Origin: Curtobacterium sp. VKM Ac-1376
GTDB taxonomy: Bacteria > Actinomycetota > Actinomycetes > Actinomycetales > Microbacteriaceae
Length of the DNA: 53,948 nucleotides
Direction of reading: 5' to 3'
NCBI RefSeq assembly: GCF_015351025.1
Contig: NZ_JADKRV010000016.1
Location: 1 to 53,948 of the forward strand
The notes beneath the pieces were generated by a model. That model had not been told where the DNA came from. It worked only from the letters and a program-made list of their open reading frames with translations, and did no database searches. Made by a program: the position numbers and the translations under genes. This document shows, piece after piece, positions 46,579 through 53,948 of this stretch (position 1 is the stretch's first letter; the number at the start of each line of letters is the position of its first letter).

Positions 46579-47232
46579 TCAGCTGATGATGTTGACCGCC
46601 CGTGAGATGACCAGTGCCAGCAGGATGAACCCGCCGAGCGACTGGTAGGCCATGATCATCTTCGCCCGGATGGTCATCGGCATGGTGTCCGTCGGGCTGA
46701 AGGCCATCATGTTCGTCATCGCGACGTAGAGGTAGTCGAGGTAGACCGGGCGCCAGGCAGCGGTCTTCGGGTCGGTCTCCTGCGGGAACTGGAAGTCCGC
46801 CTCGTCGCTCGCCCACAGCTCGGGACGACGACGTGCCACCGGCCCGCCGCGGTCGAGCTCCCAGTAGACGAGCCCGAACGCGATGATCGTGCTCACCCAC
46901 ACCTGCAGCGCGGTGAGCAGCACGGCCGCACCGTCCGCGTGACCGCCCAGCAACTCGGTGACCGTCCGGATCACCGTGAGCTGGTTGGCGACGGTCAGCA
47001 GGATCGCCAGTGCGAAGGACAGCCACCGGGACCAGGTCGTCTCGCGGGTCAGGCGTCGGGGGTTGAAGACGATCAGCGGGGTGAGCAGCAGGACGCCGAG
47101 CGCCGGTACGACCCACGACGGGAAGAACAGCACCTCGTCGGGCAGGAACAGGCTGAGCGCCAGGTTCACCAGGACCGCCACGGCGACCGGTGCCCGGTGT
47201 TCGTGTCGGGGGCGGGTCCTCGTCGGGGTCAC
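46579..47232 (-). CDS. Multi-pass membrane protein, ion-channel/DUF1345-like architecture
   Basis: 217 residues from GTG 47232; the longer frame to 47967 runs antisense through the next gene. Helices are visible at VAVAVLVNLALSLFLP, SWVVPALGVLLLTPLIVF, WLSFALAILLTVANQLTVI, LLTALQVWVSTIIAFGLVYW and LGGFILLALVISRAVNIIS. A re-entrant-like YLDYLYVAMTNMMAFSPTDT lies before the last helix. This layout recalls DUF1345 and two-helix pore proteins but lacks a TVGYG filter. It is divergent from the amide-ligase operon by 109 bp. Function not known. Confidence 0.72.
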   Translation of the reverse strand: MTPTRTRPRHEHRAPVAVAVLVNLALSLFLPDEVLFFPSWVVPALGVLLLTPLIVFNPRRLTRETTWSRWLSFALAILLTVANQLTVIRTVTELLGGHADGAAVLLTALQVWVSTIIAFGLVYWELDRGGPVARRRPELWASDEADFQFPQETDPKTAAWRPVYLDYLYVAMTNMMAFSPTDTMPMTIRAKMIMAYQSLGGFILLALVISRAVNIIS

Positions 47233-47329
47233 GGAGCGAGTGTCGCACGGTGCTCCGGCCGTTCTCGCCGGGCGTGTTACGAGTGTGAGTCGTGGAGAGC
47301 GGCGGCGGACACACCACGGGCGTCTCGCG

Positions 47330-47335
47330 TAGGTT
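47330..47335 (+). promoter_or_regulatory. -10 element for the amide-ligase operon
   Basis: TAGGTT ends 6 nt before ATG 47342, consistent with a leaderless mRNA. No ribosome site is visible upstream of that ATG and no -35 consensus was found. Confidence 0.5.
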
Positions 47336-47341
47336 CCAGCC

Positions 47342-49945
47342 ATGAGTGCAGAGCTGACGCTCGGCGCCGAGGAAGAGCTGCACCTCATCGACCTCGAGTC
47401 CGGCCGACTTTCCGCGAAGGCCCCGCGCCTTCTGCCCAAACTGCCCGCCGACCGCTTCGGCGCCGAACTGCAGCGCACGACCATCGAGACGAACACCCCG
47501 GTGGTGACGACCCTCGACGACCTGCGGCGCGTGATCGTGGACCTGCGCAGTGAGCTCAGTGCCGCGATCGCCCCGGCCGGGGTCACCATCGCGGCCGTCG
47601 GGACCGCCCCCAGGTCCGAGTACGCCGACTTCGAGCTGAGCTCCGGCGGACGGTACGGCCGGATGCAGGAGCAGTACCGGATGCTCGTCGACGAGCAGCT
47701 GATCTGCGGGTTGCAGGTGCACGTCGGGGTGAGCGACCGCGACCTGGCGGTGCAGATCGCCCAGCGGGTGGCGCCGGTGCTCCCGGCACTGCTGGCCCTG
47801 AGTGCGTCGAGCCCGTTCTGGAACGGGCAGGACACCGGGTACGCGTCGTTCCGGAGCATCATCTGGCAGCGATGGCCGTCGGCCGGCAGCTTCGGCCCGG
47901 TCACGGACGCCGCCGAGTACGACCGGGTGCTCGAGGACCTGATCGCGTCCGGGGTCATCGCGGACAAGAAGATGGCCTACTTCGACGTGCGGCCGTCCTC
48001 GCACGCGCCGACGCTCGAACTCCGGGTGTGCGACGCGACGCCGGTGGTCGACGACGCCGTGCTCATCGCCGGGCTCTTCCGCGCCGCCGTGCGCAAGGCC
48101 GAGAAGTCGATCGTGTCCGGCGCCGAGTGGCACCCGCGCAGCGAACCCCTGCACCGTGCGGCGATGTGGCAGGCCGCCCGCTCCGGGTTGAGCGGCGAAC
48201 TCGTCGGACTCGGGCAGCACCCGGAACGCCTGCCCGCCGAGGTCGCGGTGCGCCAACTCGTGTCACGCCTGCGCCCGGAGCTCGAGGAGCTCGGCGACTG
48301 GGGCACGGTGGCGGACCTGCTCGAGGACACCCTGGCCCGGGGCAACTCGACCGATCGGCAGCGCACCGCGTACGCCGAGCGCGGGGAGCTCGACGACGTC
48401 GTCGCCCTGGTGGTCGAGGACACCGCCGGTACCCCCTCCGGCCGGAACGAGGACCCGGCGGTCGCGATCCACGGGTACCGCGTGCGTGCCGGCGACGAGG
48501 CGGTGGGCCCGGGTGCACGCCCGCGTCCGGCGTTCCGCGACCTGGCGGCGTTCTTCAGCGGGTGGGACGCCGAGGCGACGATCGAGCGCTGCGCTGCCCG
48601 CGACGTGTGGACGCGCGAGCACCACGTCGGCTTCGTGGTCGACGGCGGGGCGCAGGAGTTCGGCTGCGACCTGGTGCCACGGACGATCAGCGCGTACGAG
48701 TGGGCGCAGCTCGAGCGGGGCCTCGGGCAACGGGCCCGGGCGATCGAGCTGTTCCTGCGGGACGCGTACGGCGAGCGGCGGATCGTCGCGGACGGCGTGC
48801 TGGACGCGGACCACTTCGTGGGTGCGAAGGGCTGGGACCCGGACGCCACCAGGCTGCCGGCGGCCGCCGTCCGTGCGCCGGTGCTCGGGTTCGACCTGGT
48901 GCGCAACGAGTTCGGCGGGTGGCGGGTGCTCGAGGACAACGTCCGCTCGCCGTCGGGCGTCGCGTACGGCATCGCCCTGCGCGAGCTCATGGACGACGTC
49001 GTACCGGACGCCCCGCGGCCGGCGCACCTGCGCGACCCGCACGGCGTGACCGACCGCTTGCGTCGGACCCTCTGCGCGAACACGACCGCGGTGACCGGTG
49101 CCACCGATCCGGTGATGGCGCTGGTCAGCGACGGCCCCGCCGCCGGCGCCTGGTTCGAGCACCGCAGGCTGGCCGACGGAGCCGGGCTGCGCCTGGTGGC
49201 CGGGTCCGACCTGGACGTCCGTGACGGACGCGTGGTCGACGTGACCACCGGCGACGTGCTCGACGGGCTGTACCTGCGGATCGACCGCGACGTCAGCGCG
49301 CTGACGGCGGAGCACGCGCCCGACCTCGGTGCCCGGATCCTCGACGCCGCCGAGGCGGGCCGCGTGTACCTGGCCAACGCGCCGGGGAACGCGCTGGTCG
49401 ACGACAAGGCGATGTACGTCACCGTGCCGGACCTGATCTGGTACTACCTGGACGAGAAACCCCTGCTCGACTCGGTACCGACCTACCGCACGAGCATCGA
49501 GGCCGAGCGGCTGTCGGTCCTCGACCGCGTCGGCGAACTCGTGACGAAGCCGGTCGACGGCGAGGGCGGCCGCGGGGTCCTGATCGGGCCGAGCGCGAGT
49601 GCACCCGAGGTCGCCGAGCGCCGGCGGGAGATCGCCGCGGACCCGGCCGGCTGGGTGGGACAAGAGGTGGTGCAGCTGTCCTCGCACCCGACGATCGGAC
49701 CGAACGGGCTCGACCCGCGGCACGTGGACCTGCGGGCCTTCGTGTACGCGACGGGCACCGGGCCGGACGACGTGCACCTGGCGGACGTCGCGCTCACCCG
49801 CGTCGCGCCCGAGGGCAGCATGGTCGTCAACTCGTCGCAGGGGGGTGGCGCGAAGGACACCTGGATCGTGGGTGCAGCCCCGACCGGAGCCGTGCCGACC
49901 GGCACCGCCCCGACCGGAGCGGCACCGACCGGAGGAGAACGCTGA
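47342..49945 (+). CDS. GCS2/YbdK carboxylate-amine ligase fused to circularly permuted ATP-grasp
   Basis: 867 residues, two ligase modules. Residues 1 to about 370 are a glutamate-cysteine ligase 2 (YbdK) domain: LGAEEELHLID (7-17), ETNTPVVTT, LQVHVGVSDRD, PFWNGQDTGYASFR, and LELRVCDATPVVDD. Residues about 400-840 form a circularly permuted type 2 ATP-grasp (DUF404/407-like): FGCDLVPRTISAYEWAQLERGL, GFDLVRNEFGGWRVLEDNVRSPSGVAY, YVTVPDLIWYY, and TKPVDGEGGRGVLIGP. Both modules join a carboxylate to an amine at ATP cost, so the protein should make one or two amide bonds. The tail is a PTGA-type repeat. The stop overlaps the next start (TGATG). Substrates are unknown; amino acids or short peptides are likely. 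Confidence 0.9.
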   Translation: MSAELTLGAEEELHLIDLESGRLSAKAPRLLPKLPADRFGAELQRTTIETNTPVVTTLDDLRRVIVDLRSELSAAIAPAGVTIAAVGTAPRSEYADFELSSGGRYGRMQEQYRMLVDEQLICGLQVHVGVSDRDLAVQIAQRVAPVLPALLALSASSPFWNGQDTGYASFRSIIWQRWPSAGSFGPVTDAAEYDRVLEDLIASGVIADKKMAYFDVRPSSHAPTLELRVCDATPVVDDAVLIAGLFRAAVRKAEKSIVSGAEWHPRSEPLHRAAMWQAARSGLSGELVGLGQHPERLPAEVAVRQLVSRLRPELEELGDWGTVADLLEDTLARGNSTDRQRTAYAERGELDDVVALVVEDTAGTPSGRNEDPAVAIHGYRVRAGDEAVGPGARPRPAFRDLAAFFSGWDAEATIERCAARDVWTREHHVGFVVDGGAQEFGCDLVPRTISAYEWAQLERGLGQRARAIELFLRDAYGERRIVADGVLDADHFVGAKGWDPDATRLPAAAVRAPVLGFDLVRNEFGGWRVLEDNVRSPSGVAYGIALRELMDDVVPDAPRPAHLRDPHGVTDRLRRTLCANTTAVTGATDPVMALVSDGPAAGAWFEHRRLADGAGLRLVAGSDLDVRDGRVVDVTTGDVLDGLYLRIDRDVSALTAEHAPDLGARILDAAEAGRVYLANAPGNALVDDKAMYVTVPDLIWYYLDEKPLLDSVPTYRTSIEAERLSVLDRVGELVTKPVDGEGGRGVLIGPSASAPEVAERRREIAADPAGWVGQEVVQLSSHPTIGPNGLDPRHVDLRAFVYATGTGPDDVHLADVALTRVAPEGSMVVNSSQGGGAKDTWIVGAAPTGAVPTGTAPTGAAPTGGER

Positions 49946-51756
49946 TGTGTGGACTCGCGGGTGAGATCCGGTTCGACGGCCGAGCGCCGGACGTCGGGGC
50001 GGTCGCCCGGATGACCGGCTGCATGACGCACCGCGGCCCCGACGGCGACGGACTGTGGGCTCGCGGACCGGTGGCGCTCGGGCACCGCCGACTGTCCATC
50101 GTCGACCTGTCCACCGCCGGTGCGCAGCCGATGGTGCTGGCCGAGGCGGGGCTGACGATCGCCTACAACGGGATGGTCTACAACTACCGGCAGCTCCGCG
50201 ACGAGCTGCACGGCAAGGGCCACCGGTTCGCGTCGACGTCGGACACCGAGGTCATCGCCCTGGCGTACGCCGAGTGGGGCACCGCGTTCGTCGACCACCT
50301 GATCGGGATGTTCGCGATCGCGATCTGGGAGCACGGCAGCGGTCGGCTGGTCCTGGCCCGCGACCGGCTCGGCATCAAGCCGCTCTACGTCGCTCCGGTC
50401 CCGGGCGGGCTGCGGTTCGCTTCGTCCCTGCCCGCGATCCTGGCCGGCGACGCCGGCAGCGGCGGCACGAGCGCCGGTGGCATCGACACGTCCATCGACC
50501 CCGTCGCCTTCGCCTCGTACATGAGCTTCCACTCCATCGTCCCCGCTCCCCGCACGATCCTGGCCGGCGTCGGCAAGCTCCCGCCCGCGACCGTCCGGGT
50601 GATCGAGCCCGACGGCACCGCGCACGACACCGTCTACTGGGAGCCCCGTTTCGAGCGCGACCCCGCCAGGGCCGGCTGGTCCGAGCGGGACTGGGAGCAG
50701 GCGTTCATCGGCTCGCTCCGCACCGCCGTCGAGCGCCGGATGGTCGCCGACGTCCCGGTCGGGGTGCTGCTCTCCGGCGGGATCGACTCCTCGCTCGTGG
50801 TCGGGCTGCTCGCCGAGGCCGGGCAGCAGGACCTCGCCACGTTCAGCATCGGGTTCGAGGCGGCGGGTGGTGAATCCGGCGACGAGTTCGAGTACTCCGA
50901 CCAGGTCGCTGCGCACTTCGGCACCGACCACCACCGCATCCACATCCCCTCGTCGCGGCTGCTCGACGGCATCGACGGTGCGGTCGCCGCCATGAGCGAG
51001 CCGATGGTCAGCCACGACTGCGTCGCCTTCTACCTGCTGTCGCAGGAGGTCTCGCAGCACGTCAAGGTGGTGCAGTCCGGCCAGGGCGCCGACGAAGTGC
51101 TCGCCGGCTACGACTGGTACCCGCCACTCGCCGACGTGCCGCGTGACCAGGCCGCCGAGGCCTACCGCTCCGTGTTCATGGACCGCCGGTGGCCGGCGCT
51201 GCAGGGTCTGCTCGGGGATCGTTGGAAGAGCGACGACGACACCCCGTCGGCGTTCGTGGACCGCCAGTTCGCACGGCCGGGAGCAGAGACCAGCGTCGAC
51301 GCCGCGCTCCGCAGCGACACCACGATCATGCTCGTCGACGACCCCGTGAAGCGGGTTGACAACATGACGATGGCGTGGGGGCTCGAGGCCCGCGTGCCGT
51401 TCCTGGACCACGAGTTCGTCGAGCTCGCCGCCGCGATCCCACCGTCGATGAAGCTCACCGACGGCGGCAAGGGCGTGATGAAGCGCGCCTCGCGCGGGGT
51501 CGTGCCCGACGCCGTCATCGACCGCAGCAAGGGCTCGTTCCCGGTCCCCGCCATCCGGCAGCTCGAGGGCCCGTACCTGGAGCGCGTCCGCGATGCGCTG
51601 CACGCACCGGAGGCCCGGGAACGCGGGCTCTTCGACCCCGCAGCCGTCGAGCGGATGCTGCAGGACCCGAACAGCACCAGGACCGCGATCGGCGCCAACG
51701 CGCTCTGGCAGCTCGGCCTGATCGAGATGTGGCTGCAGCAGCAGGGGGTGCGGTGA
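49945..51756 (+). CDS. N-acetylglutaminylglutamine amidotransferase-like asparagine synthase
   Basis: 603 residues, class II glutamine amidotransferase joined to an adenylating synthase. Cys2 (MCGLAGEIRFDG) is the glutaminase nucleophile; THRGPDGDGLWARGPVALGH continues that domain. The ATP-pyrophosphatase signature is PVGVLLSGGIDSSLVVGL, with SGQGADEVLAGYDWYPP and DDPVKRVDNMTMAWGLEARVPFLDHE. These blocks resemble AsnO-type NAGGN amidotransferases more closely than ordinary AsnB. It would amidate a C-terminal carboxylate, using glutamine nitrogen. The usual Ngg partner (acetyltransferase plus ATP-grasp) is absent; the ligase fusion upstream takes its place. Coupled to both neighbours by TGATG overlaps. 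Confidence 0.88.
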   Translation: MCGLAGEIRFDGRAPDVGAVARMTGCMTHRGPDGDGLWARGPVALGHRRLSIVDLSTAGAQPMVLAEAGLTIAYNGMVYNYRQLRDELHGKGHRFASTSDTEVIALAYAEWGTAFVDHLIGMFAIAIWEHGSGRLVLARDRLGIKPLYVAPVPGGLRFASSLPAILAGDAGSGGTSAGGIDTSIDPVAFASYMSFHSIVPAPRTILAGVGKLPPATVRVIEPDGTAHDTVYWEPRFERDPARAGWSERDWEQAFIGSLRTAVERRMVADVPVGVLLSGGIDSSLVVGLLAEAGQQDLATFSIGFEAAGGESGDEFEYSDQVAAHFGTDHHRIHIPSSRLLDGIDGAVAAMSEPMVSHDCVAFYLLSQEVSQHVKVVQSGQGADEVLAGYDWYPPLADVPRDQAAEAYRSVFMDRRWPALQGLLGDRWKSDDDTPSAFVDRQFARPGAETSVDAALRSDTTIMLVDDPVKRVDNMTMAWGLEARVPFLDHEFVELAAAIPPSMKLTDGGKGVMKRASRGVVPDAVIDRSKGSFPVPAIRQLEGPYLERVRDALHAPEARERGLFDPAAVERMLQDPNSTRTAIGANALWQLGLIEMWLQQQGVR

Positions 51757-53690
51757 TGCGGCCGGGAGGCGCGACATCCGTGTCGACGTCGGACCCGGTC
51801 GCGCCGTCGGTAACTGCCGAGGCCGCGGCCGACCTGGGTGCGCGGCTCACCGCCGCCTGGGGGTCGTGGGGACCGACCATGACCCGGAACGCCCGGCGGG
51901 TGGCGTTCGTGAGCGACCGGCACGGCACCCCCGAGGTCTTCGTGCAGGACGTCGTCGTCGACGGCGAGCTGCCGGAACCCGTGCGGATCGCGCTGTCCGA
52001 CGACCCGGTGATCCGGGTGTCGTGGTCGTCCGACGGCGAGTGGCTCGCCGTCGCCCTGGCCACCGACGGCGGCGTGAAGCAACAGGTCTGGGTGGTGCGG
52101 CCGGACGGCACCGACGCCGCGCAGATCGCCGGCTCGCGGTACCAGCACGCCGAACTCGGGCCGTGGAGCCGCAGTGGCCACCGGGTCGTCATCACCCTGC
52201 CCTCGACCGAGCCCGAGCAGCCGGCCCGGGCGTACCTGGTCGACCCCGTCACCGGTGACCGCGACGACCTGGCGGTCGGGGAACTCATCCACATCCTCGA
52301 CCTGTCGGTGGAGGAACGGCTCGTCGTGCTGAGCGACGGGCAGCGCGGCCAGGAGTTCGTCGTGGTCGTCGACCGGTTGACCGACGAGAGCCACGCGCTG
52401 TTCGCCGACGACCCCGACGGGTCCGCCGAGATCGCGTTCCTGCGGCCCTCGCCCGCGAGCGAGACCAGTCCGCTCGTCGCCTACGTCGCCACCGAGGCCG
52501 GGCTGCCCCGCCGCGGGCTCGTCGCCCAGCCGGTCGGTCCGCACGGCTGGCGCGGCACACCCCGGCGGATCGCCGAGCGCGACGATGCCGAGCTCGAGTA
52601 CCTGGACGCCGACGACGCCGGACGAACCCTGCTGCTCGTCTGGAACGTCGACGGTCGCAGTGAACTCGACCTCATCAACACCCACGACGCCTCGCGCACC
52701 CCCGTGCCGGACCTGCCCGGGTACGTCGTCACCGATCCCGTGCTCAGTCGCGACGGGCGGAGCGTGCTGCTCGCCGTCGAGGGACCGACCCGGCCGCGCG
52801 AACTGTGGCGGCTCGACACGAACGCGCTGACCTGGAGCCGGGTCACCGACGTGCCCGCGCTGCCGGACGTGCAGCTGGTCGAGCCGACGCTCGAGCGGTT
52901 CGCCGCCCGTGACGGGCTGGAGCTGACCGGGTGGCTGTACCGGGCGGTGGAGCCGACCGCGTCGGCGGCGGGCGCCGACCCTGTTGCTGGTGCCGTGCCT
53001 CCCGGCCCGCGCGCAGCGCTCGTCCACCTGCACGGGGGACCGGAGTCGCAGGAGCGCCCCACGTTCTCCCCGCAGCACCAGGCGCTCGCCGCCGCCGGGG
53101 TGACCGTGTTCGCACCGAACATCCGGGGGTCCTCCGGGTACGGGCACGAGTTCGTGCACGCCGACGACCTGGCGCTGCGGTGGAACGCGCTCGCCGACGT
53201 CGTGGACTGCGCACGGTTCCTGGTGACGAACGGGCACGCCGAGCGGTCCCGGGTCGCCGTCGAGGGCCGCTCCTACGGCGGGTACGCGACCCTCGCGTCG
53301 TTGGCGTTCACGCCGGACGTGTTCGCGGCCGGGGTCGCGGTGTGCGGGATGAGCGACTTCGCGACCTTCTACCGTGACACCGAACCGTGGATCGCGGCCG
53401 CTGCCGCCACCAAGTACGGCCACCCCGTCGAGGACGAAGCCCTGCTCGCGGCACTGTCGCCGATGCGTGCGATCGACGACGTGACGGCGCCGCTGCTCGT
53501 CGTGCACGGCGAACTCGACACGAACGTGCCGATCGGTGAGGCGCACCAGGTCGTCGCGGCGCTGCGGGAGCGGTCGCACGACGTGGAGTACCTGGAGCTC
53601 GAGGGTGAGGGGCACGAGTACCGGCGGGCGTCGTCGCGGGCGGTGCTCGTGCGGCGGATGGTGGAGTTCGTGGCGTCGCGCCTGGGGTAG
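51756..53690 (+). CDS. S9 family (prolyl oligopeptidase-like) serine peptidase
   Basis: 644 residues. The N-terminal two thirds (about 30-390) form a beta-propeller-like part with WD-type strands (VSWSSDGEWLAVAL, WVVRPDGTDAAQIAG). The C-terminal alpha/beta-hydrolase domain has HLHGGPESQERP, nucleophile Ser506 in EGRSYGGYA, Asp588 in HGELDTNVP, and His620 in GEGHEY. No signal peptide, so cytoplasmic. S9 enzymes cleave short peptides. In the operon it probably degrades or trims the amide product, as an M42 peptidase does in classical NAGGN loci (inference). The ATG overlaps the preceding stop (TGATG). Confidence 0.92.
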   Translation: MRPGGATSVSTSDPVAPSVTAEAAADLGARLTAAWGSWGPTMTRNARRVAFVSDRHGTPEVFVQDVVVDGELPEPVRIALSDDPVIRVSWSSDGEWLAVALATDGGVKQQVWVVRPDGTDAAQIAGSRYQHAELGPWSRSGHRVVITLPSTEPEQPARAYLVDPVTGDRDDLAVGELIHILDLSVEERLVVLSDGQRGQEFVVVVDRLTDESHALFADDPDGSAEIAFLRPSPASETSPLVAYVATEAGLPRRGLVAQPVGPHGWRGTPRRIAERDDAELEYLDADDAGRTLLLVWNVDGRSELDLINTHDASRTPVPDLPGYVVTDPVLSRDGRSVLLAVEGPTRPRELWRLDTNALTWSRVTDVPALPDVQLVEPTLERFAARDGLELTGWLYRAVEPTASAAGADPVAGAVPPGPRAALVHLHGGPESQERPTFSPQHQALAAAGVTVFAPNIRGSSGYGHEFVHADDLALRWNALADVVDCARFLVTNGHAERSRVAVEGRSYGGYATLASLAFTPDVFAAGVAVCGMSDFATFYRDTEPWIAAAAATKYGHPVEDEALLAALSPMRAIDDVTAPLLVVHGELDTNVPIGEAHQVVAALRERSHDVEYLELEGEGHEYRRASSRAVLVRRMVEFVASRLG

Positions 53691-53702
53691 GCGGGGCGCG
53701 CC

Positions 53703-53726
53703 GGTGCTCGGTCTGGTGCTCGGTCT
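53703..53726. repeat. 12-bp tandem repeat, two copies
   Basis: GGTGCTCGGTCT twice in a row just past the S9 peptidase stop, running into the inverted repeat at 53728. Confidence 0.6.
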
Positions 53727-53727
53727 G

Positions 53728-53788
53728 GTGCGAGGTTCCGTACTCCGTGCGGTGCACGCGCCCTCGCACCATGTACGGAACCTCGCAC
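53728..53788. terminator. Perfect 16-bp inverted repeat after the amide-ligase operon
   Basis: GTGCGAGGTTCCGTAC (53728-53743) and its exact complement (53773-53788) around a 29-nt loop. It begins 38 nt beyond the operon's last stop. There is no T run. The large loop and AT-containing arms are unlike the other terminators here, so a REP-like or protein-binding element is also possible. Confidence 0.5.
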
Positions 53789-53827
53789 GGGCCGCGGACC
53801 CCCTCGCCGCGGGCGGAGAATGGTGGG

Positions 53828-53948
53828 ATGACGACGACTGATCTGACGCGACCCGGAGAGGTCCTCGTGGCCTGGCGACGAAGGTCAGCTACATCCGGTC
53901 CAGGCCTGCCACCGCGACGACTGTTGGCCAATCCTCACCGTCGAACTG
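53828..53948 (+). CDS. Possible start of an unidentified plus-strand gene (cut by window edge)
   Basis: ATG 53828 opens a frame (MTTTDLTRPGEVLVAW then Arg-rich) to the window end. An agaatggtgggatg stretch upstream could serve a short or leaderless mRNA. The residues after position 16 do not look like a typical folded protein, and the codon use is poor. It conflicts with the minus-strand frame at 53889; at most one is likely real. Confidence 0.25.
   Translation, partial: MTTTDLTRPGEVLVAWRRRSATSGPGLPPRRLLANPHRRT
53889..53948 (-). CDS. Possible C-terminal end of an unidentified minus-strand gene (cut by window edge)
   Basis: Reading in from the right edge, 19 codons give QFDGEDWPTVVAVAGLDRM followed by TAG at 53891-53889. 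The composition looks protein-like, with mostly G/C third bases. Too short to identify. If real, it is convergent with the S9 peptidase operon. Confidence 0.3.
   Translation of the reverse strand, partial: QFDGEDWPTVVAVAGLDRM

Noticed and set aside
47342..49945. Housekeeping glutamate-cysteine ligase (glutathione or mycothiol pathway)
   Set aside because: The YbdK-type domain, the fused permuted ATP-grasp and the AsnO-like neighbour do not fit GshA or MshC; mycothiol enzymes are unrelated.

Overview
This 53.9 kb window is the chromosome-origin region of a high-GC Gram-positive actinobacterium. Three things point there: the very GC-rich codon use, the order rpmH-dnaA-oriC-dnaN-gnd-recF-dciA-gyrB-gyrA, and the fhaA-fhaB-pstP-rodA-pbpA-pknA-pknB cluster. 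Protein sequences and layout best fit the family Microbacteriaceae, probably a Curtobacterium-like organism. The genus is an inference from recognition, not a computed placement.

Layout. 1-360 holds the broken start of an IS30-type transposase that runs off the left edge. 672-4486 (minus) is rpsF-ssb-rpsR-rplI and, behind terminator-like hairpins, dnaB. 4680-6119 (minus) is a CCA-adding enzyme. 6245-14319 (plus) carries a very large DUF6049-MurJ fusion, trxB, trxA, a PLP aminotransferase and a D-Ala-D-Ala ligase-type enzyme. 14320-15603 is a gene-free 1.3 kb segment studded with parS sites. 15604-20614 (minus) is parB, parA, rsmG, khpB, yidC, yidD, rnpA and rpmH. 21127-32207 (plus) is dnaA, oriC, dnaN, gnd, recF, dciA, gyrB, gyrA and a DUF3566 membrane gene, followed by tRNA-Ile and tRNA-Ala. 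32941-36507 has a DLW-type membrane protein, a cyclophilin, a rhomboid protease, crgA and a glutamine amidotransferase. 36746-45903 (minus) is the cell-wall signalling operon. tRNA-Leu, a small acidic ORF and a membrane protein follow.

47342-53690 is a tightly coupled three-gene operon that is not part of the usual origin core: a GCS2/YbdK-type carboxylate-amine ligase fused to a circularly permuted ATP-grasp domain, an asparagine-synthetase-like enzyme closely resembling N-acetylglutaminylglutamine amidotransferase, and an S9 serine peptidase. I read it as a variant peptide-amide (NAGGN-like osmolyte or specialised small peptide) biosynthesis and turnover system in which the usual acetyltransferase/ATP-grasp partner is replaced by a different amide-ligase pair. 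It is the most interesting functional prediction in the window.

Other notable signals are two DnaA-box clusters outside oriC that share a composite arrangement (upstream of dnaB, and between two convergent genes at 35.3 kb), five parS-like sites around parAB, a candidate S6:S18-type leader on rpsF, an unusual PknA ectodomain, and a perfect 52-nt palindrome belonging to a loosely repeated intergenic motif.
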